From positions 1-64,000 of the forward strand of contig NZ_JANSKA010000007.1 in NCBI RefSeq assembly GCF_024741235.1: a stretch of 64,000 nucleotides of DNA, in the 5' to 3' direction. The notes under the pieces are model-generated. The model saw only the letters and a program-made list of their open reading frames with translations, had not been told where the DNA came from and searched no databases. Of the stretch, positions 46,917 through 58,525 are shown in pieces. A program made the translations under genes and the position numbers. This DNA is from Tractidigestivibacter montrealensis (GTDB taxonomy: Bacteria; Actinomycetota; Coriobacteriia; Coriobacteriales; Atopobiaceae). Each line of letters starts with the position of its first letter. The first letter of the stretch is position 1.

Positions 46917-47948
46917 ATGCCCCGCGACCCCCGGTTCATCGCGCTTCTCGGCATTGGCGCAGCTGCGACCGCAGCCTGCTGTGCGGGCGCCTGGCTGCAA
47001 GCGGGCCCAGCCGCGGCGTCGTGGGTCCTCGCGTGCGGCGCCGCCCTGCTGGTCCTCTTCGCGGTTACAACCGCCCTGCGCTACCGCCGCATCGCCCAGC
47101 TCTCAGAGCGCCTGGACCGCGCGCTCTCTGGCGAGCGCGACGTGAGCTTCAAGGGCATGGGCGAGGGCGAGCTTGCCATTCTCGCCAGTCAGCTCGACAA
47201 GACCGTGACGCGGCTCGTGGTGGCAAACGAGGAGCTCGAGGCCGAGAAGCACGCGCTTGCCGACGCCCTGGCCAACATCTCGCACCAGCTGCGTACCCCG
47301 CTCACGTCGCTTGGCATCGAGCTGGAGCTCATGCGCAAGGCGGCGGCCACGCCCGAGGATGCCCAGCGCATGCGCGACTGCGGCCGAATGCTGGAGCAGC
47401 TGCAGTGGCTCGTCTCGTCCCTGCTCAAGCTCGCGCGCCTTGACGCCGGCGTGGTGCGGCTGGAGCGCCACCGCGTGGACGTATCTTCGCTGGTCAAGGC
47501 TGCGCAAGAGCCGCTGGCCGTGACCGCAGACCTTGCCGGCGTGACGTTCCAGGCCAAAGTGGAGCCGGACTGCTCCTTCATGGGCGACGCTGCCTGGACC
47601 CGCGAGGCCCTGACCAACGTGCTCAAGAACTGTGTGGAGCACACGCCCGCCGGCGGCACCGTAAGCATCACGGCCCACGAGGACGCCGTTGCCTGCCGCA
47701 TCCGCATGGAGGACACCGGACCAGGCATTGCCGAGAAGGACCTGCCCCACGTCTTCGAGCGCTTCTACCACGGCACGAGCAACCCCGCCCGCCGCGACGA
47801 GGACGCGTGCAACCCCAGCGGCGTGGGCATTGGCCTCTCGCTCTCGCGCGCGCTGCTTGTGGCCCAGGGCGCCCAGATCACGGCATCCAACGCAAGCCCC
47901 ACCGGCGGAGCCCGCTTTGACCTGGTCTTTCCCAAGGTGACGGTTTAG
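46917..47948 (+). CDS. Sensor histidine kinase with two close membrane helices
   Basis: The 343-residue kinase has two N-terminal hydrophobic segments (FIALLGIGAAATAACCAGAW and SWVLACGAALLVLFAVTTAL) with almost no loop between them, like intramembrane-sensing kinases that act with BceAB-type transporters. The H-box is NISHQLRTPLTS (H123), the N-box is TNVLKNCVEH, and DTGPGI and GVGIGLSLSRAL complete the ATPase domain. It is the partner of the preceding regulator. Confidence 0.95.
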   Translation: MPRDPRFIALLGIGAAATAACCAGAWLQAGPAAASWVLACGAALLVLFAVTTALRYRRIAQLSERLDRALSGERDVSFKGMGEGELAILASQLDKTVTRLVVANEELEAEKHALADALANISHQLRTPLTSLGIELELMRKAAATPEDAQRMRDCGRMLEQLQWLVSSLLKLARLDAGVVRLERHRVDVSSLVKAAQEPLAVTADLAGVTFQAKVEPDCSFMGDAAWTREALTNVLKNCVEHTPAGGTVSITAHEDAVACRIRMEDTGPGIAEKDLPHVFERFYHGTSNPARRDEDACNPSGVGIGLSLSRALLVAQGAQITASNASPTGGARFDLVFPKVTV

Positions 47949-48024
47949 TCACGCGCCCGTCACGGCCGCGTGGTGGCCCAGGCTCACCATTGAGGCACAA
48001 CCACAGGCAATCGAGGGGAGTGCC

Positions 48025-48705
48025 ATGGACATCTTGAGCATCGAGCACCTCACAAAGGTCTACGGGACGGGGCCCGCCGCCGTGCGGGCACTCGACGACG
48101 TGAGCCTGACCATCGAGGCGGGCGAGTTCGTGGCCATCGTGGGCTCGTCCGGCTCGGGCAAGTCCACGCTCATGCACCTCATGGGCGGCGTGGACCGGCC
48201 CACCTCCGGCACGGTGCGCATGAACGGCGAGGACGTCTACAAGCGAACGGACGAGCAGCTCGCTGTCTTTCGCCGCCGCGAGGTGGGGCTGGTGTACCAG
48301 TTCTACAACCTCATCCCCGTGCTGGATGTTGAGGAGAACATCACGCTTCCGGTGCGCATGGACGGCCGCAAGGTGAACGAGCAGCGCCTGCACGCACTCG
48401 TCTCGTCCCTTGGCCTCAAGGGCTTTGAGCACCATCTGCCCAACCAGCTCTCGGGCGGCCAGCAGCAGCGTGTGGCCATTGGCCGGGCGCTCATGAACTC
48501 GCCGGCAATTGTGCTTGCGGACGAGCCAACCGGCAACCTGGACTCCAAGAACTCGGTCGAGATCATGCGGCTTCTGCGCTCGTCCAACCGCGAGCTGCGG
48601 CAGACCCTCGTAGTGATCACGCACGACGAGGACGTGGCCCTCATGGCACCGCGCGTGATCGCCATCGAGGACGGGCGCGTGGTCTCCGACGAGCGCAGGG
48701 GGTGA
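48025..48705 (+). CDS. ABC transporter ATPase (MacB/LolD/BceA type)
   Basis: The 226-residue ATPase carries Walker A GSSGSGKS (40-47), Q-loop YQFYNLIPVLDVEENI, signature LSGGQQQR (142-149), Walker B IVLADEPTGNLD and switch histidine VVITHDED. This pattern is typical of ATPases that drive FtsX-type permeases by mechanotransmission. GAGGGGAGTGCC precedes the ATG. Its stop overlaps the permease GTG start. Confidence 0.96.
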   Translation: MDILSIEHLTKVYGTGPAAVRALDDVSLTIEAGEFVAIVGSSGSGKSTLMHLMGGVDRPTSGTVRMNGEDVYKRTDEQLAVFRRREVGLVYQFYNLIPVLDVEENITLPVRMDGRKVNEQRLHALVSSLGLKGFEHHLPNQLSGGQQQRVAIGRALMNSPAIVLADEPTGNLDSKNSVEIMRLLRSSNRELRQTLVVITHDEDVALMAPRVIAIEDGRVVSDERRG

Positions 48706-51548
48706 GCCACGTGGGCGTCTTCACGAGCTACACCCTGCGGTCGCTCCGCAAGAACCGCACGCGCACCGTGGTCACCGTAGTTGGCGTGATCCTCTCGACG
48801 GCCCTGCTCACAGGTGTGGTTGCCACCGCCACGAGCATTGCCGCGGCACTTCTCGGCCGCACCATAGAGACCGAGGGGTCCTGGCAGGTCTACGACGATC
48901 TCCAGCCGGCCGAGGCAGACTCGGCCCTTGGCCGGCTGACGACGGACGCAAACGTGACCGCCGCCATGGATTCCCAGGTCGCAGGCTTTGCCTCGTACGC
49001 GAGCGACGCCAACCTGAGCACCACGCTGCTCGCCATCCAGACCGCGCCACGGGTACTCCGCGGCAGCGAGAGCCAAGCGCGCGGCCTCACCGTGATGCCC
49101 ACCGTGCGCTCCGGCCGCGAGCCAGAGGCCGCAAGCGAGGTCATGCTGCCCGTCACGTTCTCTGGCGTCACACTCACGGACGACGGCTCGGGCGCAAGCG
49201 CCACCAGCGACGGTCCCATCGATCTGGGGTCCACCATCACACTGCCCCTGGGAGCCGCGCTCGACGAGAACGGCCAGCTCAGCGCGCCCGCTGCCACTCG
49301 AAGCTACACCGTGGTGGGCTTCTACGTGCCGCAGCACTTTGAGAGAAACGACTTCACCGCCTTCGAGGAGGCGGGCACCACCGCGATTATCTCGGCAAAC
49401 GACGTCTCGACCCCCATCTACACGCGCGCGTGGACGGATACGAACGGCCTCTCCACGCGTGACGCTATCAAGGGCTGGGCTGCACCCATCTTTGGCGAGG
49501 AGGACTACTACCTCCATGGGCGCCTGCTCGCGTTCCAGGGCATGGCCAGCTACGAGAGCACCACCATGGTGTCGCTGCGCGGGATGGTCGCCGTGGTTGG
49601 CGGGGTCATTGTGGTGGCCGCCATTGGAATGATCGGCAACTCCTTCTCGATTTCGGTTGCCGAGCGCACGCGCCAGTTTGGCCTGCTCTCCTCGCTGGGA
49701 GCGTCAAAGCGCCAGCTGAGAAGAACGGTGCTCATGGAGGCCGTGGCAATTGGCCTCGTGGGCATACCGGTGGGGCTTGCGGCAGGACTGGCCGGAGTTG
49801 CAGCAATGCTCAGCAGCTCAGCGCGGGCGTTTGACGCACTGCTGAGAAGCTCGCTCTCGGGGACCGCGCAGGGGATACCCCTGGTGATAAGCCCCGCCGT
49901 GGTGGCGGGCATGGCGGTGACGTCCTTCCTCGTGCTTCTCGCCAGCGCCTGGGCACCCGCGTGGCGCGCGAGCAGGGTCTCGGCCATCGACGCCATCCGA
50001 CAGCAGCAAGACGTCAAGCTCTCCAAGCACGCCGAACGCGCAATCGAGAAAGCCCAGGCCACCGGCATTGCGCCCAGAAAGCGGCTGCTTGAGCGCATCG
50101 CGGGACTACCCGGCCTCCTGGCGAGCAGGAATCTCTCGCGCTCCAGCTCGCGGGGCCGCACCGTCGTGGTGTCGCTTGCGCTCTCGGTGGTGCTCATCGT
50201 GCTCTCGGGCGCCATCTCACTCTACATGGGACGGACCATGGACATTGGCAACGACCTTGGCGCCACAAACCGCTCCGTCATCTCACTTACCGTCTACAAC
50301 AGCCAAGAGGCCGACCAGGGCACCGTATCCAAGGCAACCCTGGGCCTTGTGCGAGACGTGCAGGGCATATCCGGCCAGGTAGATGGCCTCACGTCCAGCG
50401 CGCCCATCGTGAGCGGCGCCCTCGAGGCAACCCTTCCCGCGGGCAGCATCTCGGCCGAAGGCCGCACGTATCTCGCAGACTACAACGGCGACAACGAGAG
50501 CGCCGGTGCAGACGGTTCGTACGCAGGTCCCATGCTCGTCTCGTTTGTGGATGATGACACCTGGACCGCACTCTGCAAGAAAGCCGGCGCAAGCACCACG
50601 GCAGCGGACGGCACGAGCATGCCGGCACTCGCTCTCAACGTACTGGCGTGGATGGAATCGAGCAGCGTGAGAACGGTGGCCCCGTTCGGCTCGCCCACCA
50701 GCGCCACGGTCTACGAGTTGCGCGACCTGCAGTCGACCCTGCTCCTTGACTCGGGCGGCGGCGCTCTGGTCCAGACATGGGAGAACACGGGCAACGGAAC
50801 AGGCGGAACGCAGAGCCGGACCAGCATCGAGGATGCAGTCGTGGACTCCGGCAGCATCACCTTTGTGGGCACGCTTGACTCGCTGCCAGAGCAGCTTGGC
50901 GACACGAGCCTTACGTCCTCCTCGATGCTCGCGATGGTGATGCCGCGCTCGGCGCTCGAGGCGCACCCCAATCTCTTCTCCGCGACAAGCGTCGTGGTGC
51001 CCTTCTCGCTTGACGAGGGCGCCGACCCCTTTGACACCGGCAACGCCCTTGAGGAGGCCGCCAACGCGACGATAAGCGGCAGCGCCACGGCATATGTGAA
51101 CAACAACGTGGCCGAGAGGGAGTCGACCGACGCCGTTGTTGGCCTCTTCAAGCTCCTTGTGATGATCTTCTCGGTGGTGTGCCTGCTCATCGCCGTGGCC
51201 AACGTGTTCAACACGCTTTCCACGAGCATCATCCTTCGCACGCGCGAGTTTGCCGTGCTTCAGAGCGTGGGGCTGGGGCCCAAGGGGTTCCGCCGCATGC
51301 TGGTTGCCGAATGCGCGAGTTACGCTCTGCGCGGGCTGGGGTTTGGCCTGGTCTTCTCGGTGGGCGTGGTCTGGCTCTTCTGGACTGCGCTGAGTTCCAG
51401 CGTGGACCTCTCGTTTGAGCTGCCCTGGGGCTACGTGGCCGGGGCAGTTGCGGGCGTGGTAGCGGTGCTGGGGCTCTCCGTTGCCTACGCGCTGCGCCGC
51501 AGCCACGCGCTGAACATCGTGGAGGCGCTGCGCGCGGACGCAATCTGA
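48702..51548 (+). CDS. FtsX/MacB-family ABC permease (948 residues)
   Basis: The protein has two FtsX domains. The first membrane helix is near residues 18-40, and then comes a large extracytoplasmic region. The first FtsX core (FSISVAERTRQFGLLSSLGASKRQLRRTVLMEAVAIGLVGIPVGLAAGLAG) is near 305-430. Another helix is near 485-505, with a second extracytoplasmic region after it. The C-terminal core (VCLLIAVANVFNTLSTSIILRTREFAVLQSVGLGPKGFRRML) is followed by two more helices. The GTG start overlaps the ATPase stop (GTGA). With the two-component system this resembles antimicrobial-peptide sensing and resistance modules, but BceB-specific features were not confirmed. Confidence 0.93.
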   Translation: MSHVGVFTSYTLRSLRKNRTRTVVTVVGVILSTALLTGVVATATSIAAALLGRTIETEGSWQVYDDLQPAEADSALGRLTTDANVTAAMDSQVAGFASYASDANLSTTLLAIQTAPRVLRGSESQARGLTVMPTVRSGREPEAASEVMLPVTFSGVTLTDDGSGASATSDGPIDLGSTITLPLGAALDENGQLSAPAATRSYTVVGFYVPQHFERNDFTAFEEAGTTAIISANDVSTPIYTRAWTDTNGLSTRDAIKGWAAPIFGEEDYYLHGRLLAFQGMASYESTTMVSLRGMVAVVGGVIVVAAIGMIGNSFSISVAERTRQFGLLSSLGASKRQLRRTVLMEAVAIGLVGIPVGLAAGLAGVAAMLSSSARAFDALLRSSLSGTAQGIPLVISPAVVAGMAVTSFLVLLASAWAPAWRASRVSAIDAIRQQQDVKLSKHAERAIEKAQATGIAPRKRLLERIAGLPGLLASRNLSRSSSRGRTVVVSLALSVVLIVLSGAISLYMGRTMDIGNDLGATNRSVISLTVYNSQEADQGTVSKATLGLVRDVQGISGQVDGLTSSAPIVSGALEATLPAGSISAEGRTYLADYNGDNESAGADGSYAGPMLVSFVDDDTWTALCKKAGASTTAADGTSMPALALNVLAWMESSSVRTVAPFGSPTSATVYELRDLQSTLLLDSGGGALVQTWENTGNGTGGTQSRTSIEDAVVDSGSITFVGTLDSLPEQLGDTSLTSSSMLAMVMPRSALEAHPNLFSATSVVVPFSLDEGADPFDTGNALEEAANATISGSATAYVNNNVAERESTDAVVGLFKLLVMIFSVVCLLIAVANVFNTLSTSIILRTREFAVLQSVGLGPKGFRRMLVAECASYALRGLGFGLVFSVGVVWLFWTALSSSVDLSFELPWGYVAGAVAGVVAVLGLSVAYALRRSHALNIVEALRADAI

Positions 51549-51592
51549 CCGGTTGCCCCAGGGCCACGGGTGCCGAGAGGACCCCGCGGCAG

Positions 51593-51622
51593 AAAAAAGC
51601 GCCCCGGCCTAAACCGGGGCGC
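51593..51622 (-). terminator. Intrinsic terminator of hsp20
   Basis: A 9-bp perfect stem GCGCCCCGG/CCGGGGCGC with a 6-base loop, followed on the minus strand by six T residues. It lies 51 bases past the hsp20 stop and may also slow the convergent permease transcript. Confidence 0.85.
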
Positions 51623-51673
51623 GTGCTTGGGGCCTCGGCGAGGGACGGGTGCCGGCCCGACTGTTGGTTACAG

Positions 51674-52099
51674 CTAGTCGATGAAGACCTTGGTGACGTT
51701 GGCCTTCTCGGACTGCTTGGGGACGTTCACGGTAAGGACGCCGCCCTCAAGCTTGCCCGTGATGCCCGTGGTGGCGGCATCCTTCAGGAAGACGCCACGC
51801 GTAGCGCTCCACTCGCTAGTCTCCTTGTGGAGGTAGTTCTTGCCCTTCTCCTCGTCAGACTCCTTCTTGTCCACCGAGATGGAGAGCCTGCCCTCGTTGA
51901 GCTCGACGTCGACCTCGTCCTTCTTGACGCCCGGGAGTTCGGCGGTGACCACGTAGCTATCACCCGCGTCCTCGACGTTCATCTTGAAGGCAAGGTCACC
52001 GTCGGTGGTTGCCAGCGGAGCGAAGAAGTCATCAAACGCGCCGAACGGCCAGCTGGAAAGGGCCCTTGCGTACCTGTCATACGGAATCATGCTTGCCAT
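51674..52099 (-). CDS. Small heat-shock protein, Hsp20 family
   Basis: The 141-residue alpha-crystallin-domain chaperone holds unfolded proteins. The N-terminal arm is short (SSWPFGAFDDFFAP). The alpha-crystallin core includes FKMNVEDAGDSYVVTAELPGVKKDEVDVELNEGRLSISVDKK, and after an acidic loop GVFLKDAATTGITGKLEGGVLTVNVPK, with the G-x-L motif in the final strand (GVLTVNVPK). The ATG at 52099 follows AAGGAG, which lies in the loop of a small hairpin. It is divergent from a membrane protein gene. No HspR or CIRCE operator was found upstream. Confidence 0.95.
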   Translation of the reverse strand: MASMIPYDRYARALSSWPFGAFDDFFAPLATTDGDLAFKMNVEDAGDSYVVTAELPGVKKDEVDVELNEGRLSISVDKKESDEEKGKNYLHKETSEWSATRGVFLKDAATTGITGKLEGGVLTVNVPKQSEKANVTKVFID

Positions 52100-52339
52100 G
52101 ATGCTCAACTCCTTGAGACGAGCGGACGCCTCTTTGCGGCGCCCTTGGTGTTCGCTGGTATATGTTCCCGACATCCGATTTATTAAACGCACGAGAAAAG
52201 ATTTTCTCAGTGTCTACGACTTAGATTTTGTTTCCACGCACGTCACCAACACAATGGACACGCTGCAGGTGGTTTGGGAACCATGCGTGCTCTATGATGT
52301 TGGCATTGCCGTGCAGACCGCAATCGGAGGCACGAACAC

Positions 52340-52921
52340 ATGAACAACTACAACGACCTGGACAACCCAGGCAACGTTTCTCCCCGCCCGCAGGCGGCGC
52401 CCGAGGGGTCGCACTTCTCCGCACAGGGCAATCCGCAGAGCCGGCGCGTGCCATCGCCTGACGAGACAGTCATGGCGGATTATTCTGGCAAGAATTCCCC
52501 CGCTGCCGGCTTTGACGAGACACCCGCACCCGAGCCGCGCGAGGCGACACCCAGGCCGCAGCGCTACACACGCGCGCGTACGCCGCACAAGACCGTTGCC
52601 CCTATCAGCGACTTCGACAACCAGGCAAATGCCGACGGCTTCGAGGGGTTCACGCACGACTCGGACTACGCCAACAGGGGCACGGTGCTCTCCGGACGCT
52701 CCTATCGCAAGTCTCGCTCAGAGATGCCACAGCTGCGCCGTGACCTCCACTATGGCCAGTACCTCGAGATCCCCAAGGGCCGTCGCGACATCTTTGCCTC
52801 ACGCGAGCGCAAGATGCGCATCCGCTCGGTGGTCGCGCTTATCGCCGTCATTGTGGTGCTGTGCGTGATCGTGTTCTTCGTATGGCAGTACATGCAGGTC
52901 AACTGGGGCGCCACGAGCTAA
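52340..52921 (+). CDS. Proline-rich protein with a single C-terminal membrane anchor
   Basis: The 193-residue protein has a disordered, polar N-terminal part (about 1-150) rich in Pro, Ser, Arg and Asp. A basic segment (KGRRDIFASRERKMRIR) is followed by one membrane helix, SVVALIAVIVVLCVIVFFVWQYM (about 163-185), and a short tail. The topology suggests a cytoplasmic bulk with a C-terminal anchor. GGAGG precedes the ATG. No family is recognised. It is convergent with the PASTA gene pair. Confidence 0.75.
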   Translation: MNNYNDLDNPGNVSPRPQAAPEGSHFSAQGNPQSRRVPSPDETVMADYSGKNSPAAGFDETPAPEPREATPRPQRYTRARTPHKTVAPISDFDNQANADGFEGFTHDSDYANRGTVLSGRSYRKSRSEMPQLRRDLHYGQYLEIPKGRRDIFASRERKMRIRSVVALIAVIVVLCVIVFFVWQYMQVNWGATS

Positions 52922-52974
52922 CCGGCGCGTAGCCGCCGGCCGCGCCGGTGCCGGCGTCGCACAACATGGCCGCG

Positions 52975-53205
52975 CTAGTCCCACGGGTCGCGCTCAAAGA
53001 GCGGCTCGGGGTGTGGCTGGCGGTCCGAATACGGGTCGTAGCCGTCGTCATCCTCGTTCTCCGCGCGAATAAAGGGTTGGTCAACGGGGTCAATCTTCTC
53101 GGCAGATGGCTTTGTTGCGGGCGCGGGCTTCGCCGCAGGCGCCAGTGACGGAGTCGCCTTCTTGTCCGCGCACGCGTCCTTGGGCGCGACGTTCCTCTCG
53201 TCCAT
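52975..53205 (-). CDS. Small acidic, Pro/Ala-rich protein coupled to the PASTA gene
   Basis: The 76-residue protein is disordered: MDERNVAPKDACADKKATPSLAPAAKPAPATKPSAEK, then an acidic end with DDDGYDPYSDRQPHPEPLFERDPWD. The ATG at 53205 follows GGAAG at 8 bases and lies 5 bases past the PASTA gene stop. An upstream GTG at 53214 overlaps that stop as GTGA. No function is recognised; it may work with the PASTA protein. Confidence 0.55.
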   Translation of the reverse strand: MDERNVAPKDACADKKATPSLAPAAKPAPATKPSAEKIDPVDQPFIRAENEDDDGYDPYSDRQPHPEPLFERDPWD

Positions 53206-53210
53206 GCACG

Positions 53211-54806
53211 TCACTTCCCGTAGTAGTTAGTAATGGCGATGTAGCTCGCCAGGTCGTTTCCGTAGTCGCTCAGGTCGATGCCGTCATAGTGGCTCTTGGA
53301 TGCAATGGTCACGACCACGTGCGTCGAGGACCCGTTGAGGCTCCCAATGAGGATGCTCCACACGTAGTTGCCCTGCTGGCCGTAGCCGCTGATGAACGAG
53401 AGTCCGGTCTTGTCGATGGTGCGCGTTGTCTGCGCCGTATCGGCGGTGCACGAGGAGACCAGGTTGCTCAGGCCGCAGGCGTCCATCACGGCCGAGATGC
53501 CGCTTGAGCTGATGGCCGCACTCGACGAGACCGCCGAGGCAGAGGCCTGGAGCCGCACCCCACCCACGGCCTTCCCGGCCGTAAGCGAGCTGGTACCCGT
53601 ACCGGCACCAAGGGCATCTGCGGACTCGGGGTAGTCCGTGATGGTGATGGTCGCCGTGCCGTCGGAGTAGACCGCGTAGGCATTGCCGCTGGGGAACACG
53701 CCCGTGGACGAGACGGAATAGCCCTGCTTCGTGAGGTACGCGTCCAAGTCTGCGGGATCGATGTTAAAGTACTCGGCTAGGTGGTATGCGTCCATCAGCT
53801 TGGGCGACGGCACGTACAGGGTGACCGTGGAGCCCTCGGAGACCTGGGTGCCCGCCTCGGGCGAGGTCGAGACCACGGCATTCTCCTCGCCCTTCTCGTC
53901 CGTGTACGAGACGGTGTGAGCGAGACCCGCCGCCTCGATGGCCTTCTCGGCATCAGAGAGCGTGAGACCAACCACGTCTGGCACCTTAAAGGGCTGCGCC
54001 ACCGTGAGCGTGATCTGGTCTGACGAGACAAACGCCTCACCCTCGCCGGGATCCACCGCGAGCACTGTGCCCTCCGCCTCGCTGGAGTTCTGGTATGCAA
54101 TGGAGATGTTCTCGGCACCCACGTTGTACAGGGCCGTCTTTGCGTCCGCCTGGCTCATGCCCACAACCGAGGGTACCGTGCGCGCAACCCCCACGGTTAT
54201 GGTCACCGAGAGGTCGTCGCCCGTGCGCGTGCCTGCCGCGGGATCCATCGAGATGACCTTGCCCACGTTGTCATCGGAGAGGACCTCGTTGACGTTGACG
54301 GTGAAGCCAAGCGGCGAGAGGGTCGAGCGGGCTTCGGTCTCGGTCTTGCCCACCACGTCGGGCAGGGTCTTGCCGCCCCAGTACTCGTTCACGTAGGTGT
54401 ACTTCACCACGAAGGCCGCTGCGGCGAGAAGCGCGACAACCACGAGGACCACGGCGAGCGGGTGCACGCGGCTGCGGTGCTTGTCGTTCGCCGTTACTGG
54501 TGAGTCGATGGCCATGGGCGCATAGGGGGTCACGCGCGTGAAGTCCGCGTCATTGATGGGAGCGTAGGGGTCGTCCATCGCGTCGATGCCATCCGGACCC
54601 TCGCCGGACGAGACGGCGTGGGGCACCACGATGGTGGGCATATCGTCGCTCGCGGTGTCACCAGTACCCTCGGGCGATGGCGGCGCGGCAAGCTGGGTCG
54701 CGTTAGGGTCCGTAAGCACCGTGGCGTCGGGATCCGCAAGCCGCGTGGCATCCGGGTCGTCGCGCTTTGCCCGTGTGGCTTCTCCCCCAAGCTCTGGATC
54801 ATCCAT
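53211..54806 (-). CDS. Membrane-anchored protein with three PASTA domains and no kinase
   Basis: The 531-residue protein has an acidic cytoplasmic region with three DPxAT repeats (16-38). One membrane segment (HPLAVVLVVVALLAAAAFVVKYTYV, 115-139) is followed by three PASTA domains outside the cell at about 147-207, 210-270 and 274-333, each with a VPDVVG-type start. A further 200-residue region without a known domain ends in SDYGNDLASYIAITNYYGK. PASTA domains bind peptidoglycan fragments or lipid II and are usually part of Ser/Thr kinases or PBPs; neither is present here. The DPDAT threonines could be kinase targets (inference). The ATG at 54806 follows GGGAGG. Confidence 0.88.
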   Translation of the reverse strand: MDDPELGGEATRAKRDDPDATRLADPDATVLTDPNATQLAAPPSPEGTGDTASDDMPTIVVPHAVSSGEGPDGIDAMDDPYAPINDADFTRVTPYAPMAIDSPVTANDKHRSRVHPLAVVLVVVALLAAAAFVVKYTYVNEYWGGKTLPDVVGKTETEARSTLSPLGFTVNVNEVLSDDNVGKVISMDPAAGTRTGDDLSVTITVGVARTVPSVVGMSQADAKTALYNVGAENISIAYQNSSEAEGTVLAVDPGEGEAFVSSDQITLTVAQPFKVPDVVGLTLSDAEKAIEAAGLAHTVSYTDEKGEENAVVSTSPEAGTQVSEGSTVTLYVPSPKLMDAYHLAEYFNIDPADLDAYLTKQGYSVSSTGVFPSGNAYAVYSDGTATITITDYPESADALGAGTGTSSLTAGKAVGGVRLQASASAVSSSAAISSSGISAVMDACGLSNLVSSCTADTAQTTRTIDKTGLSFISGYGQQGNYVWSILIGSLNGSSTHVVVTIASKSHYDGIDLSDYGNDLASYIAITNYYGK

Positions 54807-54916
54807 GTCGCAACCTCCCCGGACCAACGGTGTCTGCTGAGCTGCTCTCCATTGTGCCCCAACAGGGAAAATCGCGCCGCGCAAACGCCGTTCGCGGAGC
54901 CGGCAGCCGCGCACAC

Positions 54917-54952
54917 AAAAAAGCGGCCCCGGAGCGCTGGCTCCGGGGCCGC
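54917..54952 (-). terminator. Intrinsic terminator of clpB
   Basis: A 13-bp perfect stem GCGGCCCCGGAGC/GCTCCGGGGCCGC with a 4-base loop is followed on the minus strand by six T residues. It lies between clpB and the PASTA gene. Confidence 0.9.
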
Positions 54953-54998
54953 GTTAACGCCGTGACTTGCACCGCCGTTTGGCAGCGTCCTTCTCGCC

Positions 54999-57704
<2,706 letters not shown>

Positions 57705-57905
57705 ATGCATCACTCCCTATGGTCCGCACGGCCTGAGGGGCGGCGGAATCTGTTTATCGTGAATGAGTATTCCCCCTTGAGAGGCGATATATACAGAATC
57801 TAAGTGTTCTTGTAGCAGATTTTCGTATGTGATGGCACGTAGGATTTGCTGCCGAGAAGAACCGGGGTCTTGCTTGCGGCTCTACCCTCTCGGCAGCCAC
57901 ACCCG

Positions 57906-57956
57906 CCAGCCCCTCTCGGCGGCCAGCCCTTCTCGGCGGCCAGCCCCTCTCGGCGG
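57906..57956. repeat. 17-bp tandem repeat, three copies
   Basis: The unit CCAGCCCCTCTCGGCGG is repeated three times head to tail, with one C/T difference in the middle copy. It ends 10 bases before family 1 copy 5. Confidence 0.88.
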
Positions 57957-57965
57957 CCAAAGCTC

Positions 57966-58053
57966 AAAAGTGAACACGAAATCAATCCGAGGAAATGCGC
58001 AACAACGTTATCCAATATAACGTTTTAGCCCAACCGTTTTCGTGTTCACTTTT
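57966..58053. repeat. Family 1 element, copy 5 (88 bp)
   Basis: Left end AAAAGTGAACACGAAATCAA, right end GTTTTCGTGTTCACTTTT, inverted. The interior contains ACAACGTTATCCAATATAACG and is nearly identical to copy 7. Confidence 0.92.
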
Positions 58054-58131
58054 CAGGCGACGAGCGCGGCGAGAGACAGTCGCGAGGCCCGGAAGCGCAC
58101 GGGGGCCTTGGCTCTCGCGAAAGCGTCCACC

Positions 58132-58219
58132 AAAAGCGAACACGAAATCAATCGCGGATGCCGTGCGGCCTCATTTTCACAGGAATCATTTAGCGGTCAT
58201 TGTTTTCGTGTTCACTTTT
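58132..58219. repeat. Family 1 element, copy 6 (88 bp)
   Basis: Left end AAAAGCGAACACGAAATCAA, right end GTTTTCGTGTTCACTTTT. The interior differs from copies 5 and 7, but the length is the same and the downstream flank matches that of copy 5. Confidence 0.9.
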
Positions 58220-58326
58220 CAGGCGACGAGCGCGGCGCGAGACAAGCGCGAGGCCCGCTAGGGTACTGGGCATCGCCCCGTTGCTGCGTCCTCGCACCCC
58301 CCGCGTCCTCGCGTCCTCGCACCCTC

Positions 58327-58414
58327 AAAAGTGAACACGAAATCAATCCGAGGAAATGCGCAACAACGTTATTCCATATAACGATTTAACCCGACCGTTT
58401 TCGTGTTCACTTTT
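58327..58414. repeat. Family 1 element, copy 7 (88 bp)
   Basis: Ends as in copy 5; the interior differs from copy 5 at only a handful of positions (for example TTATTCCATATAACGATTTA against TTATCCAATATAACGTTTTA). This points to recent duplication or conversion between the two. Confidence 0.92.
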
Positions 58415-58525
58415 GCAGCGTGGGTCGAGTCGATGTCGAGTGGAGGGGCGTGCCGGAGCACGCAGCGCCCGGCGGGGATACGCCGCCACCAGACGCGCGG
58501 CGCCCGGCGGACATGCGGCGGAGTT

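Noticed and set aside
57760-57785. HspR (HAIR) operator upstream of clpB
   Set aside because: Two HAIR-like half-sites with a 7-base gap are present on the minus strand (TCTCAAG and ACTCATT), but they face the same way rather than inward, so they do not form the required inverted repeat.
57966-58414. Three similar elements in a row as a CRISPR array
   Set aside because: The repeated unit is an 88-bp inverted repeat, the gaps are 78 and 107 bases and themselves related, and there are no cas genes.
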